A DNA stretch of 64,000 bases, taken from assembly GCF_022374875.2 (NCBI RefSeq), contig NZ_CP092427.2, positions 3,782,001-3,846,000 on the forward strand, in the 5' to 3' direction. The stretch is from Mycolicibacterium rufum (lineage in GTDB: Bacteria > Actinomycetota > Actinomycetes > Mycobacteriales > Mycobacteriaceae). A program made the position numbers and the translations under genes. Positions 34,105-43,529 of the stretch are shown piece by piece (the first letter of the stretch is position 1; every line of letters begins with the position of its first letter). Under the pieces are notes generated by a model. The model worked only from the letters and a program-made list of their open reading frames with translations. It was not told the origin of the DNA and made no database searches.

Positions 34105-35498
34105 CAGACCAGAATCCGAGCTCCGGAAAGGGCCGCGTGCTGCGTGTCGCACTGGCGGTCGTCCTCGTCGCCGTGCTGGTGTCGGGCGTGTACGTGCTGT
34201 GGCCGTCGCGCACCGGGCACAAGGTCGTCGCGCACTTCTCGTCCGCGGTCGGGCTCTACTCGGGTGACGAGGTACGCGTCATCGGGGTCCCGGTGGGTCG
34301 CATCGACTCGATCGAGCCGCGCGCCGACGACGTCAAGATCACCATGTCGATCGACGACGGCATCAAGCTTCCGGCGAACGCGCAGGCACTGATCATCTCG
34401 CCGAACCTGGTGGCAGCGCGATTCATCCAGCTCACCCCCGCCTACACGGGCGGCCCGGTGATGGCCGACGGCGCCGAGATCGGGCTGGACCGAACCGCAG
34501 TGCCGGTCGAGTGGGACGAGGTGAAGGAGCAGCTGACCCAGCTCAGTTCCGAGCTGGGACCGCAACAGAACTCCGTGCAGGGACCGCTCAAAGCCTTCGT
34601 CGACCAGGCCGCCGACACCCTCGACGGCAACGGCGACTCATTCCGGCAGGCGATCCGCGAGCTGTCGCAGACCGCAGGACGCCTCGGCGATTCGCGCACC
34701 GACCTGTTCGGCACCGTCCGCAACCTGCAGGTGCTGGTGAACGCGCTGTCGAACAGCAACGAGCAGATCGTCCAATTCACCAACCACGTCGCGTCGGTGT
34801 CCCAGGTACTCGCCGACAGCTCTGCCGACCTGGACAACACGCTCGGCACGCTGAACCAGGCGCTGTCCGACGTGAAGGGTCTGCTGGGTGACAACAACAA
34901 GGCGTTGATCGACCAGGTCGCCAAGCTCACCGATTTCACGAACCTGCTCACCGAGCACAGCGACGACATCGAGCAGATCCTGCACGTGGCGCCGAACGGC
35001 CTGGCGAACTTCTATAACATCTACAACCCCGCCCAGGGCACGGTCGGCGGATTGTTGTCTCTGCCCAACTTCGCCAATCCGGTGCAGTTCGTCTGCGGCG
35101 GCACCTTCGATGCCGGATATTCGACGGACAACTTCAAGCGCGCGGAGATCTGCCGTCAGCGGATGGGGCCCGTGCTCAAACGAATCACCATGAATTTCCC
35201 ACCTGTGCTGTTCCACCCGATCAACAGCATCACCGCCTACAAGGGCCAGATCATCTACGACACCCCGGCCACCGAGGCGAAGGCCCAGACGCCGGTACCG
35301 TACCTGCAGTGGCAGAACGCGCCAGGCACCACACCGCCGCAGCTGGCACCGGGAGCCGATTTGAGCTCGCTGTTTCTGCCGTCGGCGGCGAGCAGTGCTG
35401 CGCCGCAGAGTTCGTCGCACAACGGTGGCCCCGCGGCGGCACCGGCGACCGGACCTGCACCGGGTCCCGCGCCCGTGCCGGCCGGAGGGGGTGGATGA
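34101..35498 (+). CDS. mce4D: Mce4D
   Basis: A 465-residue Mce-family protein. It has an N-terminal anchor, an MCE domain (VVAHFSSAVGLYSGDEVRVIGVPVG), a helical middle, and a Pro/Ala/Ser-rich tail (residues about 425-465) that may extend into the cell wall. It starts inside the mce4C stop (ATGA) and its stop overlaps mce4E. It is a subunit of the Mce4 importer. Confidence 0.94.
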   Translation: MTDQNPSSGKGRVLRVALAVVLVAVLVSGVYVLWPSRTGHKVVAHFSSAVGLYSGDEVRVIGVPVGRIDSIEPRADDVKITMSIDDGIKLPANAQALIISPNLVAARFIQLTPAYTGGPVMADGAEIGLDRTAVPVEWDEVKEQLTQLSSELGPQQNSVQGPLKAFVDQAADTLDGNGDSFRQAIRELSQTAGRLGDSRTDLFGTVRNLQVLVNALSNSNEQIVQFTNHVASVSQVLADSSADLDNTLGTLNQALSDVKGLLGDNNKALIDQVAKLTDFTNLLTEHSDDIEQILHVAPNGLANFYNIYNPAQGTVGGLLSLPNFANPVQFVCGGTFDAGYSTDNFKRAEICRQRMGPVLKRITMNFPPVLFHPINSITAYKGQIIYDTPATEAKAQTPVPYLQWQNAPGTTPPQLAPGADLSSLFLPSAASSAAPQSSSHNGGPAAAPATGPAPGPAPVPAGGGG

Positions 35499-36664
35499 TG
35501 CGCAACGTCGTCAAACCGGCGCTGGCCCTCAGCATGCTGACGGTCCTGGTGTCGGGATGTGAATTCGGCGGTCTGAACTCGCTGAACATGCCCGGCACCG
35601 CCGGCCACGGTGAGGGCGCGTTCTCGATCACCGTGGAACTCCCCGATGTCGCGACGCTGCCCCAGAATTCACCGGTCATGGTCAACGACGTGACGGTCGG
35701 CAGTGTCTCGGGCATCGACGCGGTGCAGCGTGCCGACGGGTCGTTCTACGCGGCGGTCAAACTGTCGCTGGACAAGGACGTCACCCTGCCGGCCAACGCC
35801 GTGGCCAAGGTGGCCCAGACCTCACTGCTGGGATCCCAGCACATCGAGCTCGCCGCGCCGGAGGGCAAGGCCGTCGGCCGGCTGGCCCAGGGCAACCAGA
35901 TCCCGCTGGACCGCACCGGCCGCTACCCGACGACCGAGGAAGTGCTGTCGTCGCTGGGTGTCGTCGTCAACAAGGGCAATCTCGGTGCGCTGCAGGACAT
36001 CACCGAGGAGTTCTACAACGCCGTCGTCGACCGGCAGGGCACGTTCACCGACCTGATCCCGCGCCTGGCCGAGCTGACGTCGTCGCTGGACCGCCAGACC
36101 AACGACATCATCGCCGCCGCCGAGGGGCTGGACCGGTTCGCGGGCATCCTCGCACGGAGCAAGGACAGCCTGGGCCGCACCCTGGACACCCTGCCCGCGG
36201 CGCTCGAGGTGCTCGACCGCAACAGCGCCACCATCGTGGACACGTTCACCGCGCTGCGGCGGCTCGCCGTCGTCGGTTCGAAAATCCTGTCCGAGACCAA
36301 GGTGTACTTGGCCGAGGACCTCAAGGACTTCTTCCCGGTGATCAAAGCGCTCAACGACAACGCCGACGACTTCATCAAGGCCCTCGAGTTCCTGCCGACG
36401 TTCCCGTTCCACTACCAGTACCTGCGCAAGGCCGTCCGTGGCGATTACCTCAACGTGTTCGTCACGTTCGACCTGACGCTGCGGCGCCTCGGCGAGTCGG
36501 TGTTCACCACCTCGCTCGGGCTGGACCCGAACATGAAACGGATGGGAGAGATCATCAACCCGCCCGACTTCCTGACCGGGGCGATGGCGAACCTGTCCGG
36601 TCAGGCGGCCGATCCCTTCACGATCCCGCCGGGCACGGCGACCCAGCACGAGGGGGCACCGTAG
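35495..36664 (+). CDS. mce4E: Mce4E lipoprotein LprN
   Basis: A 389-residue Mce-family lipoprotein. The signal peptide ends in LVSGC (lipobox, Cys19 or Cys20 depending on which of two adjacent ATG codons is used), followed by EFGGLNSLNMPGTAGHGEGAF, the family signature of LprN. The MCE domain (SITVELPDVATLPQNSPVMV) and a helical C-terminal region follow. It is anchored in the outer leaflet and is the E subunit of Mce4. It overlaps mce4D by 4 nt. Confidence 0.94.
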   Translation: MMRNVVKPALALSMLTVLVSGCEFGGLNSLNMPGTAGHGEGAFSITVELPDVATLPQNSPVMVNDVTVGSVSGIDAVQRADGSFYAAVKLSLDKDVTLPANAVAKVAQTSLLGSQHIELAAPEGKAVGRLAQGNQIPLDRTGRYPTTEEVLSSLGVVVNKGNLGALQDITEEFYNAVVDRQGTFTDLIPRLAELTSSLDRQTNDIIAAAEGLDRFAGILARSKDSLGRTLDTLPAALEVLDRNSATIVDTFTALRRLAVVGSKILSETKVYLAEDLKDFFPVIKALNDNADDFIKALEFLPTFPFHYQYLRKAVRGDYLNVFVTFDLTLRRLGESVFTTSLGLDPNMKRMGEIINPPDFLTGAMANLSGQAADPFTIPPGTATQHEGAP

Positions 36665-38395
36665 ATGCTGGACCGGCTCTCCAGGATTCAACTCTCGATC
36701 TTCGCGGTCGTCACGGTGCTGACCGTCGGGGCGATCTCGATCTTCTACCTGCGGGTGCCCGAGGCGATCGGGCTGAACTCCTACCAGGTGACCGCGAACT
36801 TCACCGCGGCGGGCGGTCTGTACCAGAACGCCAACGTGACCTACCGCGGGGTGACCGTCGGACAGGTGGAGTCCGTCGGCCTCAGCGACACCGGCGTGGT
36901 CGCGCACATGCGGCTCAACAGCGGAACACCGGTGCCCGACAACGTGACCGCCACGGTCAAGAGCGTTTCCGCGGTCGGTGAGCAGTACGTCGACCTCGTT
37001 CCGCCCGCCAAGGCCTCGTCCGCGAGGCTGCGCAACGGCTCCGACATCCCGGTGGACCGCACCGCCATCGGTCAGGACATCGCGGGCCTGCTCCACCAGG
37101 CCGACGCCTTGGTCAGCAGCGTGGGCAACAGCCGCATCAAGGATCTGCTGCGCGAGACGTTCAAGGCGTTCAACGGATCCGGGCCGGAACTCGCGCGGTT
37201 GATCCAGTCGGCCCGGCTCCTGGTCGACGAGGCCAACGCCAACTACGGGCAGACCACGCAGCTGATCGACCAGGCGGGGCCGTTCCTGGATGCGCAGATC
37301 GCCAGCGGCGACAGCATCCGGTCGCTGGCCGAAGGCCTGGGGCGGTTCACCGGTGAGGTGGCCAACGCCGACCCGCAATTGCGCACGCTGCTGCAGACCG
37401 CGCCCGGGGCCGCCGGCGTCGCGAGCGACACGTTCGAGGGGATCCGGCCGGACTTCCCGATGCTGGCGGCCAACCTGGCGAACCTGGGCCGGATCGGCGT
37501 CATCTACAACAAGTCGATCGAGCAGGCGCTGGTGATCTTCCCCGCGCTGCTGGCGGCGCTGAACACCGTCGCCGGCGGTGTTCCGGCCGACGAGGGCGGC
37601 AAGCTCGACTTCAAAGTCGATCTCGGTGATACACCGCCGTGTTCGGTCGGGTTCGTGCCGCCGACGCAGATCCGCTCACCGGCCGACACGACGCTGCGCG
37701 AACTGCCGACCGACATGTTTTGTAAGGTGCCACAGAACGATCCCAGTGTGGTGCGTGGGGCGCGCAATTATCCGTGCCAGGAGTTCCCCGGCAAACGCGC
37801 GCCGACGATTCAGCTGTGCCGCGACCCCAAGGGCTACGTTCCGGTCGGCACCAACCCGTGGCGGGGGCCGCCGGTGCCGCTCGGGACGCCGATCGAGGAC
37901 GGTCGCAACATCCTGCCGCCCAACAAGTTTCCGTTCATCCCGCCTCAGGTCGATCCCGATCCCGGGCCGCCCGTGGTGCAGCTTCCGCCGGGTGCGGTGC
38001 CCGGACCGGGTCCGGCCCCGCACGCGCCGTTCCCGCTGCCGGTGCCGCCCAACGAACCGGGTCCGCTGCCGGCCCCGTGGCCGTACTTCGCGCCGCCCGA
38101 TCAGGTGGTGCCGCCGTACGGCCGGACCCCACCCGGTCCGCCGGCGCCCGCCCCGGGCACCCCCGCGCCGGCGCCTGCCGCGCCGGCCCCGGCACCCGCG
38201 GCGCCGACACCGTCGGGACCGCTACTGCCCGCCGAGGCGGTGCCCCAGGCCGCTGGCCCCGCGATGGCGAGCTACGACAAGAACGGTGAGTTCGTCGACC
38301 CTGCCGGCGGGACTGGCATCTTCGCCCCCGGAGCTGACAAACTAGCGCCCGCAGAGAACTGGGTCGACCTGATGTTGTCTCCGAAGCAGGTATAG
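36665..38395 (+). CDS. mce4F: Mce4F
   Basis: A 576-residue Mce-family protein. It has an N-terminal anchor, an MCE domain (YQVTANFTAAGGLYQNANVTYRGVTVGQV), a helical region with four Cys (CSVGF, FCKV, PCQEF, LCRD), and a long Pro/Ala-rich tail at about residues 400-530. The last 45 residues are less repetitive. The ATG directly abuts the mce4E stop. The tail is a plausible wall-spanning or protein-contact segment. It is the F subunit of the sterol importer. Confidence 0.93.
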   Translation: MLDRLSRIQLSIFAVVTVLTVGAISIFYLRVPEAIGLNSYQVTANFTAAGGLYQNANVTYRGVTVGQVESVGLSDTGVVAHMRLNSGTPVPDNVTATVKSVSAVGEQYVDLVPPAKASSARLRNGSDIPVDRTAIGQDIAGLLHQADALVSSVGNSRIKDLLRETFKAFNGSGPELARLIQSARLLVDEANANYGQTTQLIDQAGPFLDAQIASGDSIRSLAEGLGRFTGEVANADPQLRTLLQTAPGAAGVASDTFEGIRPDFPMLAANLANLGRIGVIYNKSIEQALVIFPALLAALNTVAGGVPADEGGKLDFKVDLGDTPPCSVGFVPPTQIRSPADTTLRELPTDMFCKVPQNDPSVVRGARNYPCQEFPGKRAPTIQLCRDPKGYVPVGTNPWRGPPVPLGTPIEDGRNILPPNKFPFIPPQVDPDPGPPVVQLPPGAVPGPGPAPHAPFPLPVPPNEPGPLPAPWPYFAPPDQVVPPYGRTPPGPPAPAPGTPAPAPAAPAPAPAAPTPSGPLLPAEAVPQAAGPAMASYDKNGEFVDPAGGTGIFAPGADKLAPAENWVDLMLSPKQV

Positions 38396-38422
38396 GCAGT
38401 TGGCAGGGGTTGAAGAACGTCA

Positions 38423-39112
38423 GTGGTGGATGAAGTAGTGGGAGAAGCCGTGCCCAGGCCCGCGCGCCGGCGCGCCTCGCGGGCCGCAGGCCCGGCCGCC
38501 GGGACGGAACCCGAGAGCGTCACGGCGGTCGTCGTCGACGCCCCCTCCGTCAAGGTGCGGCCGTCGATGTCGGCGACACCGCCGCCGCGGCGGTCCGCGC
38601 ACCGCGGGCTGGTGGCGCTGGCGTCGCTGCTGACGCTGGTGGTTCTCGCCGGCGCCGTGGGTGGCGGCGTGTACTGGATGCTCGACACCCAGCGCACCGA
38701 GAAGGCCCAGATGGCCCGCGACCAACGCTTCGTCGACACCGCCTCCCAGCTGGTCGTGAACATGTTCAGTTACACCCAGGACGACATCGACGACAGCGTG
38801 AACCGCTTCGTCAACAGCACCAGCGGCCCGCTCCGCGACATGCTCAGCCAGGACAACAACGTCGACAACCTCAAGGCGATCTTCCGGGACACCAACGCCA
38901 GCTCGGAGGCCGTCATCAACGGCGCTGCGCTGGAGAAGGTCGACGACGTCAGCGGCAACGCCGCGGTGCTGGTGTCGGCGCGGGTCACCGTGACCGACAT
39001 CGACGGCACCAACAAGCCCTCGCAGCCCTACCGGATGCGGGTGATCGTGCACGAGGACGACAACGGGCACATGACCGGTTACGACCTGAAGTATCCGAAC
39101 GGCGGCAACTGA
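38423..39112 (+). CDS. Mce-associated membrane protein (Rv3493c-like)
   Basis: A 229-residue protein with a basic, disordered cytosolic N-terminus (residues 1-60), one membrane segment (GLVALASLLTLVVLAGAVGGGVYW) and an extracytoplasmic alpha/beta domain of the Mce-associated (Mas/Mam) type. It corresponds to Rv3493c. Homologs stabilise Mce complexes. Several GTG codons near the 5' end could be starts (38423, 38426, 38438); I give the longest. Its stop overlaps the next ATG (TGATG). Confidence 0.85.
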   Translation: MVDEVVGEAVPRPARRRASRAAGPAAGTEPESVTAVVVDAPSVKVRPSMSATPPPRRSAHRGLVALASLLTLVVLAGAVGGGVYWMLDTQRTEKAQMARDQRFVDTASQLVVNMFSYTQDDIDDSVNRFVNSTSGPLRDMLSQDNNVDNLKAIFRDTNASSEAVINGAALEKVDDVSGNAAVLVSARVTVTDIDGTNKPSQPYRMRVIVHEDDNGHMTGYDLKYPNGGN

Positions 39113-39606
39113 TGGGGGATCGGATCGCCAGGCTGGTCGCGGCGCTCGGTGTGCTGCTGGCCGTCGGGGTGGTCGCCCTCGGCGCCGTCGGCGGGTGGCT
39201 GTACTGGAACGGGGTCGAGCTCACAGGCGAGCAGACCGCCCGGCAGGAGCTCGCTCCCCTCGCCCAGCAACAGATCCCGAAGGTGTTCGGCTACGACTAC
39301 CAGACCGTCGAGCGCAGCCTCAACGAGATCTATCCGCTGCTGACGCCGGACTACCGCCGCGAGTTCGAGGACCGCGCGACCAAAGACATCATCCCGCAGG
39401 CCCGCGATCGCCAACTCGTCAGCCAGGCCAACGTGGTGGGTGTGGGAGTGCTGGAGGCGCAACGCAATTCGGCTTCGGTGATGGTCTACATGAACCGCAC
39501 CGTGACGGACAAGTCGCGCCAGCCCGTCTACGACGGGAGTCGGCTGCGCGTCGACTACCAGAAAGTCGACGGCAAGTGGTTGATCAGCTACATCACGCCG
39601 ATCTAG
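39112..39606 (+). CDS. Mce-associated membrane protein (Rv3492c-like)
   Basis: A 164-residue protein with an N-terminal membrane segment ([24 protein letters not shown]) and an extracytoplasmic domain resembling its neighbour. It is the last gene of the mce4 operon and corresponds to Rv3492c. It overlaps its neighbour by 1 nt and runs convergently into otsA (4-nt overlap). It is probably an accessory factor of the Mce4 complex. Confidence 0.85.
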   Translation: MGDRIARLVAALGVLLAVGVVALGAVGGWLYWNGVELTGEQTARQELAPLAQQQIPKVFGYDYQTVERSLNEIYPLLTPDYRREFEDRATKDIIPQARDRQLVSQANVVGVGVLEAQRNSASVMVYMNRTVTDKSRQPVYDGSRLRVDYQKVDGKWLISYITPI

Positions 39607-41069
39607 TCTGACGTCCCCGCCAGCGCCTCCAGGAACGACCGGGCCCAGCGGTCTACGTCGTGGGCGAGCACCTGCCGCCGCAGCGCCCGCATCCGCCGCC
39701 TGCCCTCCTCGGGGGTCTGCGTCAGCGCCGACTCGATGGCGTCCTTGACCCCCTCGAGATGATGCGGGTTGGTCAGGTAGGCCTGTCGCAATTCCGCTGC
39801 GGCACCGGTGAACTCGCTGAGCACCAGCGCGCCGCCGAGATCGCTGCGGCACGCCACGTACTCCTTGGCCACCAGGTTCATGCCGTCACGCAGCGGGGTC
39901 ACCAGCATGACGTCGGCGGCGACGTAGAAGGCGATCAGATCCTCGCGGGGGATGGGCCGGTGGAGGTAATGCAGCACGGGGTGGCCGACCTCCCCGTACT
40001 CGCCGTTGATGTGCCCGACCTGCCGCTCGATGTCCTCGCGCATCGCGATGTAGCTCTCCACGCGCTCGCGGCTCGGAGTGGCCAGCTGGACCAGCACGGT
40101 GTCGTCGGGGTCGACGCGCTTCTCGTCGAGCAGCTCGGAGAACGCCCGCAGCCGCACGTCGATGCCCTTGGTGTAGTCCAGCCGGTCGACGCCCAGCAGG
40201 ATCTTGCGCGGGTTGCCGAGCTCGGCGCGGATCTCGCGGGCGCGCTGACGGATCCTGCGGGTGCGGGCCTGCTGGTCGAGATCTCCGGAGTCGATCGAGA
40301 TCGGGAACGCGCCCACCTTGACGGTGCGGAAGCCGACGGTGACCTCACCGAACCGCGATCGGACGCCCACGCTGCCGCGGGAAGTGTTCGCGCCGACCAG
40401 CCGGCGGGCCAGAATCAGGAAGTTCTGTGCGCCGCCGGGAAGATGGAACCCGACCAGGTCGGCGCCCAGCAGACCCTCGGTGATCTCGGTGCGCCACGGC
40501 ATCTGCATGAACAGTTCGACCGGCGGGAACGGGATGTGCAGAAAGAAGCCGATGGTCAGATCCGGGCGGAGCATGCGCAGCATCTTCGGTACCAGCTGCA
40601 GCTGGTAGTCCTGCACCCACACGGTGGCGTCTTCGGCGGCGGTCCGCGCGGTCGCCTCGGCGAAGCGGCGGTTGACCTCGACGTAGCGGTCCCACCACTC
40701 CCGGTGGTAGATGGGCTTGACGATGACGTCGTGGTAGAGCGGCCACAGCGTGGCGTTGGAGAAGCCCTCGTAATACTCGGCGACGTCGTCGGCGGAGAGC
40801 CGCACCGGCACCAACGTCATGCCGTCCTGCTCGATGGGATCGTCGACGCGGTCCGGGTCGTCGGCGTCCTGGGGCACTCCCGGCCAGCCGACCCATGCGC
40901 CGCTGCGCTTGCGCAGCAGCGGCTCGAGGGCGGTCACCAGCCCGCCCGGGCTGCGCTTGAACTCGGTGGTGCCGTCGGGCAGGAGCACCATGTCGATCGG
41001 CAACCGGTTGGCGACGACCACGAAGTCGGCCTCGCCGGAGCGGACCTCGGGGCCGCTCGGGTCGGTCAT
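39603..41069 (-). CDS. otsA: Trehalose-6-phosphate synthase OtsA
   Basis: A 488-residue GT20 glycosyltransferase. It keeps the N-terminal ANRLPID loop, the phosphate-binding [35 protein letters not shown] and the nucleotide-binding [17 protein letters not shown]. It makes trehalose 6-phosphate from a nucleotide glucose and glucose 6-phosphate. The ATG (41069) overlaps the stop of a 54-codon gene (TAATG), so expression is probably coupled. Synteny with mce4 is as in M. tuberculosis (Rv3490). It is a core gene with no evident tie to sterol use. Confidence 0.95.
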   Translation of the reverse strand: MTDPSGPEVRSGEADFVVVANRLPIDMVLLPDGTTEFKRSPGGLVTALEPLLRKRSGAWVGWPGVPQDADDPDRVDDPIEQDGMTLVPVRLSADDVAEYYEGFSNATLWPLYHDVIVKPIYHREWWDRYVEVNRRFAEATARTAAEDATVWVQDYQLQLVPKMLRMLRPDLTIGFFLHIPFPPVELFMQMPWRTEITEGLLGADLVGFHLPGGAQNFLILARRLVGANTSRGSVGVRSRFGEVTVGFRTVKVGAFPISIDSGDLDQQARTRRIRQRAREIRAELGNPRKILLGVDRLDYTKGIDVRLRAFSELLDEKRVDPDDTVLVQLATPSRERVESYIAMREDIERQVGHINGEYGEVGHPVLHYLHRPIPREDLIAFYVAADVMLVTPLRDGMNLVAKEYVACRSDLGGALVLSEFTGAAAELRQAYLTNPHHLEGVKDAIESALTQTPEEGRRRMRALRRQVLAHDVDRWARSFLEALAGTSD

Positions 41070-41233
41070 TACGCGTCGAGCTTTGCCGGCCCGATACCCA
41101 GCATCGACAGGAAGACGCGGCACTCGTCGGCGTCGGTGGCGTAGGCGGCGACGACGCGGCGCGCCTGGCGTTCGGTGCTGTCGGCGATCGGCTCGACGTC
41201 GCCGATCTCGGCGGGATCAGATTTCGCAGGCAT
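41069..41233 (-). CDS. Small conserved protein upstream of otsA
   Basis: A 54-residue acidic protein starting at ATG 41233. The segment [16 protein letters not shown] is compact and looks helical. Its stop and the otsA start share a base (TAATG), which supports a translated, coupled gene. No known domain is recognised. A role tied to trehalose synthesis is suggested only by the coupling. Confidence 0.6.
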   Translation of the reverse strand: MPAKSDPAEIGDVEPIADSTERQARRVVAAYATDADECRVFLSMLGIGPAKLDA

Positions 41234-41272
41234 GGCACAACTGTAACCAACGGCCAGCCCAGGGCCATTACT

Positions 41273-42178
41273 GTGCTCGATGTGGCCGACGCCGAGCAGG
41301 TGACGTACGAAACCCTCGACGAGGGGCGGATCGCGCGGATCTGGCTGAATCGCCCCGACGCGCACAACGCGCAGTCCCGCACGCTGCTGGTGCAGCTCGA
41401 CGAAGCGTTCGGCCGCGCCGAGGCGGACGACACGGTGCGGGTGGTCATCCTCGCCGCCCGCGGCAAGAACTTCTCCGCCGGCCACGACCTCGGCTCCGAA
41501 GCGGCGCTGGCCGAGCGGGCGCCCGGGCCGGGCCAACATCCGACGTTCCAGATCAACGGCGCCACCCGGCCCGCGGTCGCCGAACGCACCTACCTGCAGG
41601 AGTGGCACTATTTCTACGAGAACACGTGCCGCTGGCGGGATCTGCGCAAGATCACCATCGCCTCGGTGCAGGGCAACGCGATCTCGGCGGCTCTGATGCT
41701 GATCTGGGCGTGCGACCTCATCGTCGCCGCCGACGATGCCCGGTTCAGCGACGTCGTCGCGGTCCGGATGGGCATGCCCGGTGTCGAGTATTACGCCCAT
41801 CCGTGGGAGTTCGGCGCGCGCAAGGCCAAGGAACTGCTGCTCACCGGGGACTCGATCGACGCCGACGAGGCGCATCGACTGGGCATGGTGTCGAAAGTGT
41901 TCCCCCGCGCGGAGTTCGAGGACAAGACGGTGGAGTTCGCGCGGCGCATCGCTGAGCGCCCCACCATGGCGGCGCTGCTGGTCAAGGACTCGGTGAACGC
42001 GGCCAGCGATGCGATGGGCTTCGCCGAGGCGCTGCGCCACGCGTTCCACATCCACGAACTCGGCCACGCCCACTGGGCGGCGCACAACGAGAACAGATAT
42101 CCGATCGGGCTGCCGCCCGAGGTGCCGGACTGGCGGACGCTGGGACCGCCAAAGCCCGCTCGCCGCGACCAGCCGTGA
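41273..42178 (+). CDS. Crotonase-fold protein lacking the hydratase glutamates
   Basis: A 301-residue enoyl-CoA hydratase/isomerase-family protein starting at GTG 41273. The CoA loop (GKNFSAGHDL) is normal, but the segment equivalent to GGGCE reads ISAALM, placing Met142 where the first catalytic glutamate should be, and Val162 replaces the second (FSDVV). It therefore cannot be a canonical syn-hydratase. Another crotonase chemistry, or a structural role, is possible. It is divergent from the small otsA-linked gene and followed by a KstR-box SDR. Confidence 0.83.
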   Translation: MLDVADAEQVTYETLDEGRIARIWLNRPDAHNAQSRTLLVQLDEAFGRAEADDTVRVVILAARGKNFSAGHDLGSEAALAERAPGPGQHPTFQINGATRPAVAERTYLQEWHYFYENTCRWRDLRKITIASVQGNAISAALMLIWACDLIVAADDARFSDVVAVRMGMPGVEYYAHPWEFGARKAKELLLTGDSIDADEAHRLGMVSKVFPRAEFEDKTVEFARRIAERPTMAALLVKDSVNAASDAMGFAEALRHAFHIHELGHAHWAAHNENRYPIGLPPEVPDWRTLGPPKPARRDQP

Positions 42179-42186
42179 CGTATAAC

Positions 42187-42200
42187 TGGAACCTGTTCTA
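42187..42200. promoter_or_regulatory. KstR box upstream of SDR 42225
   Basis: TGGAACCTGTTCTA fits TnnAACnnGTTnnA. It ends 24 nt before the SDR GTG, outside the core sterol cluster. Confidence 0.82.
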
Positions 42201-42224
42201 GTTAGTTCGTCGAAGGAGTCGAGC

Positions 42225-43046
42225 GTGCAGATTTCGTTGTCGGGTCGGACGGTGCTGGTCACCGGCGGGGGCAGTGGGATCGGCAAGGCGGTGGCCGCTG
42301 CCGTGGTGGAGGCCGGCGGCAACGCGATGCTGATGGGCCGCAACGCCGACAAGCTCGCCACCGCCGCTGAGGAGATCGGCGGTTCCGTGCGCTACGAGCG
42401 GGGCGACGTCACCAACGAGGAGGAGGTGGCGCGCACCGTGGCGGCGGCGGCTGCGTGGACGGGCCGGCTCGACGGGGTCGTGCACTGCGCCGGCGGTAGC
42501 GACACCATCGGGCCGATCACCCAGCTGGACTCGGCGGCGTGGCGGCGCCTGATCGACCTCAACATCAACGGCACGTTCTACGTGCTCAAGCACGCGTCGC
42601 GGGAGATGGTGCGTGGGGGCGGCGGCTCGTTCGTCGGGATCTCCTCGATCGCGGCGAGCAACACCCACCGGTGGTTCGGCGCCTACGGCGTGTCCAAGGC
42701 GGGCCTGGACCACATGATGCAGCTGGCCGCCGACGAGCTCGGCCCGTCGCTGGTGCGGGTGAACTCGATCCGACCGGGACTGATCCGCACCGATCTGGTG
42801 GCCGCCATCTTCATGTCGCCGGAAGTCAGCGGGGATTACGCGGCGGCCACCCCGCTGCCGCGGCCGGGGGAGGCCGAGGATGTCGCCAACGCGGCGCTGT
42901 TCCTGCTCAGCGACGCGGCGAGCTACATCACCGGCCAGCTGATCAACGTCGACGGCGGCATGATGCTGCGCCGCGGACCGGACTTCTCGGCGATGCTCGA
43001 ACCGGTCTTCGGCGCCGACGGTCTGCGCGGCGTCGTCCCCGAGTGA
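42225..43046 (+). CDS. Short-chain dehydrogenase/reductase in the KstR regulon
   Basis: A 273-residue classical SDR. It has the cofactor loop TGGGSGIGKAVAAAVVEAGG, a catalytic Ser (GISSIAASN), YGVSK and a C-terminal NVDGGMM. The GTG start is 24 nt after a KstR box and follows GGAG at a good distance. A role in sterol or sterol-CoA redox chemistry is therefore likely; the exact substrate is unknown. It converges on the CoxS-like gene 9 nt downstream. Confidence 0.87.
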   Translation: MQISLSGRTVLVTGGGSGIGKAVAAAVVEAGGNAMLMGRNADKLATAAEEIGGSVRYERGDVTNEEEVARTVAAAAAWTGRLDGVVHCAGGSDTIGPITQLDSAAWRRLIDLNINGTFYVLKHASREMVRGGGGSFVGISSIAASNTHRWFGAYGVSKAGLDHMMQLAADELGPSLVRVNSIRPGLIRTDLVAAIFMSPEVSGDYAAATPLPRPGEAEDVANAALFLLSDAASYITGQLINVDGGMMLRRGPDFSAMLEPVFGADGLRGVVPE

Positions 43047-43055
43047 GCGCCGGGC

Positions 43056-43529
43056 TCAGCTCATGGTCTGCGCGGCGCGTTTGACCGCGTTGACGATGCC
43101 CTGATAGCCGGTGCACCGGCAGAAGTTGCCCGACAGTCCCTCGCGGATCTCGTCGTCGGTGGGGTTCGGGTTCTCGCGCAGCAGCGCGGTGATGCTGGTG
43201 ACGAAACCCGGTGTGCAGAAACCGCATTGCAGACCGTGGCACTCGCGCAGGGCGGCCTGCACCGGGGACAGTGTGCCGTCGTCGTCGGCCACGCCCTCGA
43301 CGGTGGTGACCTCCTGCCCGTCCACCTGCACGGCGAAGATCAGGCAGGAGCGCACGGCCTGCCCGTCGAGCAGCACGGTGCACGCTCCGCAGGCGCCGTG
43401 CTCGCAGCCCAGGTGGGTGCCGGTGAGTCCGCACCGCTCGCGTAGATAGTCGGCCAGCGTCACCCGCGGCTCGACGGATCCGCGGTAGCGGCGCCCGTTG
43501 ACGCCGACCTCGACGGAGCATTCATGCAT
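43056..43529 (-). CDS. Molybdenum hydroxylase small subunit, 2x[2Fe-2S] (CoxS-like)
   Basis: A 157-residue ferredoxin subunit of the xanthine oxidase / CO dehydrogenase family. The plant-type cluster motif CEHGACGACTVLLDG and the second cluster pair CGFCTPGF and CRCTG are all complete. It overlaps the FAD subunit by 8 nt and is the last gene of a coxL-G-M-S operon. It passes electrons from the molybdenum centre to FAD. Confidence 0.93.
   Translation of the reverse strand: MHECSVEVGVNGRRYRGSVEPRVTLADYLRERCGLTGTHLGCEHGACGACTVLLDGQAVRSCLIFAVQVDGQEVTTVEGVADDDGTLSPVQAALRECHGLQCGFCTPGFVTSITALLRENPNPTDDEIREGLSGNFCRCTGYQGIVNAVKRAAQTMS

Noticed and set aside
38140..38220. GC-rich short tandem-like repeats that look CRISPR-like or minisatellite-like
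   Set aside because: They encode the Pro/Ala-rich tail of Mce4F in frame and have no spacer structure. No CRISPR array was seen in the window.
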